A DNA stretch of 64,000 nt from Paraescarpia echinospica. Lineage: Eukaryota; Annelida; Polychaeta; Sabellida; Siboglinidae. Positions within the stretch are counted from its first letter, which is position 1, and each line of letters starts with the position of its first letter. Made by a program: the position numbers and the translations under genes. Shown one piece after another: positions 56,247 through 64,000 of this stretch. The notes under the pieces were generated by a model. It searched no databases and was not told the origin of the DNA. It was given only the letters and a program-made list of their open reading frames with translations. The stretch lies in the NCBI GenBank assembly GCA_020002185.1, contig CM034538.1, positions 65,147,740 to 65,211,739 of the forward strand. Reading direction: 5' to 3'.

Positions 56247-56757
56247 ACTAATAATAATCATAATAATTTTATTTAAACGCCGTATATACGGAATATAATT
56301 CTGCTCAGAGGCGCATAAAAATACAACATTGTTAAAATATAAATATACATTTATTTGAGCTTACATGGTAAATATATTACATAAGATACCTAAAATAGTA
56401 TATAACAAATGTAAGGCTTCTAAAACTCGTAATGTATAAGCCTAACTTATCCATAACAAATTAATAGTAAAGTAAACTAATAAATTAATAATAAAATAGG
56501 ATAAATCAATAATTAATAATAAAATAAGATAATAAATTAATGTTAAAAAACCTATAATTATGACTAAGATAAATGCAATATAGTACATACTACAAGTAGT
56601 CGACAAATGCGGCTTTAAAAAGATATGTTTTCAAATGTGACTTACAAAGTTCAAGAGAGTCTATCAGGCGCAGACAGTCCAGCAGTTCATTCCACAGGCG
56701 CGGTGCCGTCACTGAAAAACCACGCCGACCATATCGTTCTAAATTATGGCAGGGTAC
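56247..56757. mobile_element. About 510 bp insertion splitting the minisatellite
   Basis: AT-rich, begins taataataatcataataattttatttaaacgcc and ends with a conserved-looking block (gcgcagacagtccagcagttcattccacaggcgcggtgcc, near 56670-56706) of a kind seen in interspersed-repeat tails, as far as I recall. The 12 bp array resumes directly after it. Element type unknown. Confidence 0.5.
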
Positions 56758-57040
56758 TCTCAGTAGCAGTAGGTGTAGCGGTAGGTGTAATAGTAGGTGT
56801 AGCGGTAGGTGTAGTAGTAGGTGTAGCGGTACATGAAGTGGTAGGTGTAGCGGTAGGTGTAGTGGTAGGTCTAGTGGTAGGTGTAGCGGTAGGTGTAGTG
56901 GTAGGTGTTGCGATAGGTGTAGCAGTATGTGTAGCGGTAGCTGTAGCTGTACCGGTAGCAGTAGTAATCATATCACTAGTAGAAGCAGTAGCCGTATTAG
57001 TAGCAATATCAGTAGCAGTAGTCGTACCCTTAGCCGTAAA
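56758..57040. repeat. 12 bp minisatellite, block 2
   Basis: Continuation of block 1. It decays rightwards into (AGTAGC)-like units up to about 57170. Confidence 0.9.
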
Positions 57041-57204
57041 AGAGTCACGGTAGTAGCAGCAATAATCCACAATCAATACAAGTATCGATGCCAACGTCAC
57101 TACCAGTCATTCTAACCGCTGCCTTAGACGTAGACGTAGCCGTAACCGTTGTCATAGCCGTAGACGTTGTTAGAAGAATGTATTAGAAGCCACACAGTTG
57201 CAAT

Positions 57205-57205
<1 letters not shown>

Positions 57206-57237
<32 letters not shown>
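57206..57237. repeat. (AGC)n microsatellite
   Basis: Ten or so pure agc units. Confidence 0.95.
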
Positions 57238-57239
<2 letters not shown>

Positions 57240-57240
<1 letters not shown>

Positions 57241-57780
57241 ATGAATAGTAGTAATGGTTGTCACGCCCGAAGCCCGAGGCCTTCAGGTAGGTTCCTCTAC
57301 GGCTGCCAATGTGCCGTAGATATCGGCAGAAATTAGTGAACTGCTAACCCGCATTATGTTACTGCATAAGCTGCTCTGATTGCGGTCAAGTTCACGAGTT
57401 CAATTCTACCACTGTGCACACGGTCGTACGATTAAGATAACTTGATCGTACCACTAACACCAATCCTGCTAGAAGAGTTCACATATTGTTATGTAACGCT
57501 AAACTGTTTTGGAGTTGTTGCGTCATCTACACTCAATCTCAATCACAATAATTATTGTCCCTAGGTAGGAAATTCATTTGGAGTGTAGCAGCATATTAAA
57601 ACAAATGTAGGCCTACATGCCATATACACAAATAAAAAAATAGTAATAAAGTTACATCGGTTAAATAAATTAAATATGACAAATAAGTTCAACACGTTAC
57701 AAAAGTTAAATCATCTCACAAATCACAAATCATCTCAGACTCACGCAGTGTCAGACTGGCATGGAAGACTAGCAGAGATG
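57240..57780. other. No recognisable feature
   Basis: Non-coding spacer. Confidence 0.5.
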
Positions 57781-57784
57781 GAGT

Positions 57785-57789
57785 AGTAA

Positions 57790-57834
<45 letters not shown>

Positions 57835-57835
57835 C

Positions 57836-57893
<58 letters not shown>
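57785..57893 (-). repeat. (AGT)n / (TAC)n tail microsatellite
   Basis: About 36 triplets with one agc variant, adjoining a LINE 3' UTR. Confidence 0.95.
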
Positions 57894-58126
57894 TTTTATT
57901 AGAGTCTCACTCCACGTATACATGCATTAAAATACAAGACAAATAAATATATTACATTCAAAGTTAGCACTGTATACAAAGACCACTCAAAAAGAGTTAT
58001 GAGAGACTTGTAAAAACAAAAATGTACAAATAAAAACTTATAATTTAATAAACATGTGCTATTATTTTTTTGTATTGTGTAATCTTGTGTGCAGTATTTT
58101 TTGGAGGATGCTGGCAGTTTTACTTA

Positions 58127-58962
58127 TTATATTTTTTGGAGGATGCTGGCAGTTTTACTTATTATATCGTCATTACTTAATAAATATTCAAATTTATCTT
58201 GATCATTCATACTGGAATAAGCAGGATCATTAATTGTTGCATAGCATATTAGTTCTTTTCGTTCGTTAAAATATAAAGGGCTTTTCATTAAAACGTGAAA
58301 CTCATTTTCTATTTCATTCGTGCAATTATAACACGTCCTAGCTTCAGGTGGGGGGTAATTTCGTTCAAAACGTCCAGTTTCAATTCTGATTGGTGCCACG
58401 CAACACCGAAATTTTGCAAGTGCTGATCGATTACTTCTAGGCATAATTTTCGTAACATAATGCTCAGTTACAAATTTTGTTTTGAACTGTTTATAAGTTC
58501 TTAGTTTATTTCTACTACCATTTCTGCCCTCTTCTCTATTTATAATATGAAGCCACTGCTCTTCCTGTAATACAGCCAGGCAAACATATATATGTTCTAT
58601 TATAGCCTTTACATTAACATGGTCTCTTATATTAGTAAGCTTATGCATATTTAAGTCGATGGTAATAACGACGGTATACTTCGTCGCCCCAATTTCGTTT
58701 CCCACTACCATTTCCATCATCCATAGAAACACACGTTTTGTCACTCTAGATACATCCATATTGATCAAACGACACCAGAGCCTAGTAACAGATAGCCATT
58801 GTTGATGAGTCGGGGTTTTCCACCCCATTTCACACTGTACTGCTGCTGATGGGGTATATTTACCCACCCGAAAAATCGACAGGCCCTATTATGTATGCTA
58901 TTTATGTCCGAATATTCCTTTGTACCCCACATAGCAGAACCATAGTTAATAATGGAGACCAT
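58127..58962 (-). pseudogene. LINE RT C-terminal zinc-finger region
   Basis: The first frame reads TMVSIINYGSAMWGTKEYSD (about 58968-58910) and NRACRFFGWV. A frameshift near 58865 leads to GKYTPSAAV..EMGWKTP (near 58840), LRTYKQFKTKF (near 58490), SALAKFRCCVAPIRIETGRF (about 58425-58365) and the Cys cluster CYNCTNEIENEFHVLMKSPLY (split; about 58330-58275), where Ser stands in place of the last Cys of the usual HVL-x-CPLY. These motifs are shared by a group of invertebrate non-LTR retrotransposons whose clade I do not name. The RT palm is missing. Confidence 0.7.
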
Positions 58963-59090
58963 CGTATAGTTTTGTAAAACAGTTTAACAAGATTTAACAA
59001 GATTTAACAAGATTGCCATCCAGAGAATTAACTCTAGATGGCAGGTGGACAAGGAAGCCGTTTGGCTTATCGAGAGTCCAACCCTTTTAT

Positions 59091-61973
59091 TTACATATAT
59101 CCAGCCCTTCTGAGGTATGTGTCGATTTTATTTTTAAACATATTCACACTACTAGCACCCACACAATCATCAGATAATCTGTTCCATTCATTCACAGTCC
59201 TTTGTGAAAATGAGAACTTTCTCACGTCTAATCTACACTGCTCCTTTACTAATGTAACTTCATGTCCTCTAGTCTTTCTATCTTTCTTAACTGAAAAAAA
59301 CATATTTCTATCAATATTTTCATAACCATTCAATATTTTAAACACTTCTATCTGATCTCCTCTCAATCTCCTGGTCTCCAGTGTTGTTAAACCACATTCT
59401 TTTAGGCGTTTTTCATAACTAAGATCCCTCAGTTTTGGTATCATTTTAGTCGCTCTCCTCTGTACTCTTTCTAGGATATCTATGTCGTTCTTGCGGTATG
59501 GCCTCCACGCTTGTATACAATATTCTAAATGAGGCCTAACTATTGTTTTGTACAGCGGTATTATTAGTTCTTTTTCTTTATATGCTATATTTCGCCTAAT
59601 CAATCCAAGGATTTGATTTCCCTTTGAAGCTTCAATTTCACACTGCTCTGAAACCTTCATGTCAGCACCAATTGTCAGCCCTAAGTCTTTTTCTTTTACA
59701 GTAGTACTTAGTACAGTTCCCCCATTGTATATTCTACATATTCGTTCCCATGTCCTGTGTGAAGGCATTTACATTTCCCAAAATTGAACAACATTTGCCA
59801 CTTTTCAGACCATTTGATCAACGTGTCAAGATCATCTTGTAAATGCTGTCTATCCCCATCACTTTTAATCCTTCTAAACACTTTTGTATCATTTGCAAAT
59901 TTAAACACCTTGCTAGCTATATCATCGTCCAAATCATTTATATATATTAAGAATAATATAGGTCCCAGTACTGATCCCTGTGGAACCCCACTCAAAACTG
60001 ATTTCCAGTTTGAAGCCTCCCCATCAACAACTACCCGTTGTCTTCTGTCAATCAGCCATTTTTCTATCCAGTTAATTATACCATTTCCTACGCCATGGGC
60101 TTTTAGTTTAAGCAGTAATCTCTGATGTGCCACTTTGTCGAAAGCTTTTTGAAAATCTAAGTATATGATATCTACTGGTGATCCATCATCTACCCACTTA
60201 GTGATATCTTCCAAAAAAACATAGCATATTTGTTAAGCATGACCTCGCTTTTAGAAACCCATGTTGAGATGGGTTTATCAAGTTATGTTTAACAAGAAAA
60301 TCCACCATGTGATCTTTAATTAGTCTTTCTAATAATTTACAAATCACCGATGTTAAACTAACTGGTCTATAATTATTTGAAGTGTTTCTCGAACCTTTTT
60401 TAAATAACAGTATAATGTTTCCTTCTTTCCATTCTAAAGGAACCACTCCCTCTTCTAATGACAAGTTGAAAACTGTTGCAAGCGGTATGCTAATTTGTTC
60501 TACAATTTCCACTAGTAGTTTGGGTAGAATACCATCCACTCCAGGTGATTTATTTTCCTTCATAGCCTTAATTTTCTTAGCTACCATTTATGGGGTTACA
60601 ATTAACTGTCTTACATAGTCTGATTCTGCCCCTTGAACTTAGCCTCTGGTACTGGCAGTGAACTAATGTCTCCTCTGGTAAACACTGAACTAAAATACTC
60701 ATTTAGGTCTTCCGCCATTAAGAATCCTTCTGATATTATATTTCCAGCACTATCTTCTAGAGGACCGACATTATCCTGAACTTTATGTTTGCTTCGAACA
60801 TACGCATAAAAACTCTTGCTGTCATGTTTTATATTACAAGCTAATTTATGTTCATAGATTCTCTTTGAATTTCTAATTTCAGCAGTAGCTTGGTTTAGTG
60901 CTTCTTTATAAATGTTGTAGTCTTCGTCATTTCCAGTACGTCTATATATGACTTCCACATCATTTGTTTATACTTAATTTTTCTAATGGCTTCTTTCGAT
61001 AAGTATTTCGTTCTGGTCCGTTTCCCTTGTTTTTTGAAGGGAACAAATTTATCTACGATGCACTCTATTTCATTCTTTAAGATATTCCAGCATTCTGTTG
61101 CTGTCTTATTCTTCAGTGTATTATTCCAGTCTATCTTTGCTAAATATTTTCTCATTTCCTTATATCTTCCTTTGTGGAAATTTCTCCTGAACTGCTTTTT
61201 ATTATTTCTTTCTGATTTTACTTTGATGGTAAAATGTATCTGGTTGTGATCACTACTTCCCAGAGGCTCACATAATTTAACATTGTCAACTAATTCATTC
61301 TGTGAGGACAAAACTAAGTCTAACACATTCTCTCCCCTGGTTGGTTCTAGCACATGTTGAGAAAGGAAACTATATTGTACTAAAACTAAAAACTTGTGGT
61401 CCTCACTACCCATACTCTGTAGAGATTTCCATTTTATATGCCCATGGTTAAAATCCCCCATAATAACACAGTCCCGTTTGCTCACTTCCCTTATAGCGTT
61501 TTGTATTTTTTCATTCTCTTCTATGCTTATGTTTGGACTTCGATAAACTAATCCAACCATTAACGTTGAGTTTTCTGTAACTATGTTACACCAAACAGCT
61601 TCTTCGCAATCTGCTTCTCTGTCTAATTTTATTTCATAAGCCTGGATAGACTCTTTAATATATAAAATAACTCCACCTCCCCTTCTTCCTATTCTATCTT
61701 TCCTAAACATTACATATCCTGTCAGTCCCAATTCGGCATCTGATATATCGGTGGTTGCCCATGATTCGGTTATACCTATTATGTGAGGGTCAATATCTTC
61801 TACCATAATGTTTAGTTCATTTCTTTTGTTTACTATACTCCTTGCATTTAAACAAACACATTTATACCCAGCTTCAGAACAGTTTTCCAGATTGTTCTTT
61901 GCTGAATTATTTTTGCTGCCTTTATCTATGCCTCCAGTTTCAGGCTTCTCTGCGAGTCCCCCCTGCGAATTTA
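59091..61973 (-). pseudogene. CR1-like ORF2 copy 2, broken
   Basis: Endonuclease (LNARSIVNK near 61855, ITESWA near 61770, VGLVYRSP near 61550, MGDFNHGHI near 61460, GSSDHNQI near 61250) is intact here, including the site where copy 1 has its one-base deletion. Frameshifts occur near 60945, 60630 and 60210. RT keeps NIILLFKKGSRN, IIYLDFQKAFDKV and LSGVPQGSVLGPILFLIYIN, but the catalytic motif reads KFANDTKVF (about 59920-59890): the second Asp position is Asn, which by itself should abolish polymerisation. The C-terminus ends RRAGYM at 59091. Confidence 0.9.
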
Positions 61974-63374
61974 GTTTAAATAGATGCAACCTGTCCCACT
62001 GTCAACAGATCGCAGCAGATTCTCTGAGAATACTGCTGCCCCCTTTCCACTTAGATGGAGGCCATCTCTCATGTACATATCTTCTCTCCCAACAAAGTAC
62101 CCCCATAAATCTAGGAATCCCACGCCCTCTTCCTCACACATCTGCTCAACTAGTGCGTTGATCGCCATCCTCTTACAGTTTCTGTATCTTGCCCCCCTTC
62201 CTCCCATTACTGGCAAAATTCCTGAGAGAATAACCTGTTCCACTCTTGTCTTCTTTAGCTTCCTCACTAGATGTCTGTACTTCTGAACTATACCAGTTGT
62301 TCCCTCCTTGTCTGCATTGTTTGTCCCAACGTGTACTAGTATAGACCCTCCCTTGCCATGCCCCAATACCTTCTCTACCCTTTCGGTCACATGCTCTATC
62401 CTAGCCCCCGGTAGACATAAAACAACGTCCTTCCCCTCGCATATAGTCTTGCCTGTTTTTCTCAGAATTGAATCGCCCATAAACACTCTCTCTTTTCTCC
62501 TTGTCCCCTCAATCACTGCCTCGGAGTAGCTACTCCGGTTTGCATATGTCTGGTTGTTGTCTTTTCCTCTTGTCGTCTTCTCTCCTGTCACATTCTCTTC
62601 CATTCCCTTCTTTCCTGTCGCGTTTTCTCTTGTCCCCTTTCCTCCTGTCATCTTCTCTTCTAGCACATTTACTCTCACTTCCTTTCGTCCCTTCTTCTTT
62701 CCTCCCATCACATTTTCTTCTCTCCTATCCCGTCCCTTTTCCCCGGCTACCTCCTTCATTACGGTCACTTTCTCTCCTGTCACCTTCACGCCTGTCATGT
62801 TTTCTGTTTTTTGCTGAACACTCTGTCTTCTTCCATCAGTCTTCTGTCTCACAGTCTTACCAACTGCCTCTGTGGTATCTACCTCTTCACCACCAGTATC
62901 GCTGTCGTGTCTCTCCTCGTTCTCTACAGTCTGACTACCTGCTGATCTATCCCCACTGGCCCGTTTTCTTTTCCTCTGCCGAACACTTTTCCTTCGTCCC
63001 TCTGTTTTCTCAATGTCTTGTTCCTTCACACCGGTCAGCTTCCTTCCTCTCAGTCTCCTTTCTTCAGTCTCCGTGTCACAACTCTGCTCCTTCTATGTTG
63101 TAGAATTTTCAACTCTCTCCGCGTCATCCCTCTCTGCTCCATCTATTTCTACGTTGAGTCTCGCCTCCATCTCCTTCACTATATCCGTCAACTTACACAC
63201 CTCCTTCATCAGACATTCCAGTCTCAAACACCCCATACACCGAAAGGTGAATCCGTCATTTTTGGTCTCTGCCCATGATTTTGGACAGCCAGACAACGCA
63301 AAATCCACCCAGCTCTGGCAGTCGTTGCAAACTAGGTGTCGTTTTGCCCTGAGTTGCCGCTTGCAAGGTGCCAT
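61971..63374 (-). pseudogene. CR1-like ORF1 copy 2, one stop codon
   Basis: ATG at 63374-63372. The N-terminus has a PHD/zinc-finger-like C-NDC-QSW..SGC..SW, then FRCMGC (residues 15-50). A coiled-coil-like stretch with repeated Glu/Lys follows, then a TAG at 63093-63095; the same frame continues through a basic middle and the SGNH esterase: VFMGDSILRK, ILVHVGTNN, DGLHLSGKG. Length with the stop ignored is 467 codons, so copy 1 lacks about 70 N-terminal residues. It ends U UUA AAC UAA. Confidence 0.85.
61974..61980 (-). promoter_or_regulatory. Putative -1 frameshift site, copy 2
   Basis: Minus-strand TTTAAAC in the ORF1 frame directly before TAA (61973-61971). The -1 frame continues as ORF2, as in copy 1. 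Confidence 0.6.
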
Positions 63375-64000
63375 ATCAGAATTTATTTATGTTCAAAGTA
63401 GTTTTTATGTAGTCTTTGAAAAGACTTTTCTGTGTACAATTTACACCAGATTGTTTAGGTTATAGTTAGTTATATTTGTTAACACACACAGTAACACACC
63501 GTGCCTTACCTAGGCTAGTTACGATGTCGATGACAATGTATTCAAGTTAGGCTTAGATACAAGGTAGTCTTTACAAAGACTGTTTCCTGTGTACTATTAT
63601 ACACTTTAAAAGATTGTTATTTCAGGTTTTAATTACTCATCTAACTACACCGATTATCTCAAATAACGCTATTCTATTGCCGTTCACGGTACGCTAACTT
63701 CGCCAGTGACCTACTTTGTAAACAACGTTCCGATTACATTAACGTCCCCAATTATCGCTCGCAAATCGCCTACTTTTAATCTACCCTAGATTACTCCCTC
63801 TAGCTAACTTTTAACAAAAAATATTGCTTAATATATATCTATAATTACGTTATGTATGCTATACGCTCAATAATATCACTTATCTTGATCAAATATCCTT
63901 ATATTTTCGCAAGTTTGCTGCACCAAATTCAAATCAATTCACCACCGGAAGTCCCCCAAAGATGTACATTCCTCCATTACACTTTGTCTTAGCCATTAAC
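63375..64000 (-). other. Probable CR1-like 5' UTR with internal repeat
   Basis: No coding content. The block gtagtctttgaaaagacttttctgtgtac (63410-63438) recurs in diverged form as gtagtctttacaaagactgtttcctgtgtac at 63563-63593, followed in both by ttacac and agattgtt, giving a period of about 155 bp. Tandem 5' UTR monomers often carry LINE promoters. The right limit of the element is not visible. Confidence 0.4.

Larger units (their letters stand above)
57785..58965 (-). mobile_element. LINE 3' fragment with (TAC)n tail
   Basis: Minus strand: C-terminal coding part (58962-58127), a 3' UTR of about 230 bp with AATAAAA near 57893, and then about 36 TAC units (57893-57785). It is 5'-truncated at the CR1-like copy 2 terminus (58982). 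The microsatellite is therefore the element's own tail. Confidence 0.75.
58982..63600 (-). mobile_element. CR1-like LINE, copy 2
   Basis: The same family as 45327-49492, in opposite orientation and with a more complete 5' end: ORF1 begins with an ATG at 63374 and a 5' UTR lies beyond. Coding damage is one stop in ORF1 and at least three frameshifts in ORF2. The 3' terminus lies next to another LINE fragment. The 5' limit is unclear and may reach the window end. Confidence 0.9.

Noticed and set aside
55181..56298. Val-Gly-Val-Ala frame (247 codons) and Thr-Pro antisense frame (340 codons), mucin-like
   Set aside because: Both arise from a 12 bp repeat whose length is a multiple of three; no signal peptide or unique domain supports a gene.
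62501..63103. 200-codon Ser/Leu/Phe-rich plus-strand frame
   Set aside because: It is the antisense shadow of the Lys/Glu-rich ORF1 of CR1-like copy 2; the same occurs at 45390-45984.

Overview
This window is eukaryotic (metazoan) DNA packed with decayed transposable elements and simple repeats. I find no intact host gene, no rRNA or tRNA gene and no CRISPR array. The AT-rich background, long CA microsatellites, CR1-like and RTE/BovB-like LINEs, Gypsy LTR elements, a pogo/Tigger element, tRNA-derived SINEs and a THAP-like exon together suggest an aquatic invertebrate such as a mollusc, other lophotrochozoan or basal deuterostome. The species cannot be fixed from sequence alone.

Layout. 0.5-8 kb: two copies of a tRNA-derived SINE, one copy of a 1.6 kb dispersed repeat, a strong hairpin, a decayed gene of unknown function (3.8-5.6 kb, minus) and the 3' end of an RTE-like LINE. 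8.1-10.9 kb: a nearly full-length but broken RTE/BovB-like LINE (minus). 11.5 kb: a small GC-richer patch with clustered transcription-factor-like motifs. 12.4-14.1 kb: the second copy of the 1.6 kb repeat. 14.46-18.09 kb: a 3.6 kb foldback (palindromic) element whose 1.2-1.3 kb arms are built of about 170-205 bp tandem units. 18.2-21 kb: three LINE fragments. 21.6-26.2 kb: simple repeats and a THAP-like coding relic.

26.7-29.9 kb: Gypsy 1, truncated at a CA tract. 30.556-35.475 kb: Gypsy 2, complete, with 164 bp LTRs and a 5 bp CATGA target-site duplication. 36-38 kb: LINE remnants, a 62 bp satellite and a 0.65 kb CA tract. 39.8-43.3 kb: inverted repeats flanking a broken gene that looks like a PIN/FEN1-type nuclease with a Cys-rich tail. 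45.3-49.5 kb: CR1-like LINE copy 1 (plus). 49.5-51.9 kb: Gypsy 3, with a Tigger element (51.94-54.36 kb) inserted in its protease region. 55-57 kb: a 12 bp minisatellite split by an insertion. 58-59 kb: a LINE C-terminal fragment ending in a TAC-repeat tail. 59-63.4 kb: CR1-like copy 2 (minus), inverted relative to copy 1.

The two strongest leads are these. First, the same PIN/FEN-like gene family occurs inside two different inverted-repeat structures (14.5-18.1 kb and 39.8-43.3 kb), which suggests it travels with mobile DNA. Second, both CR1-like copies carry a U UUA AAC slippery heptamer exactly at the ORF1 stop codon, with ORF2 in the -1 frame and no ORF2-frame ATG before the start of the endonuclease domain. 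That predicts programmed ribosomal frameshifting.
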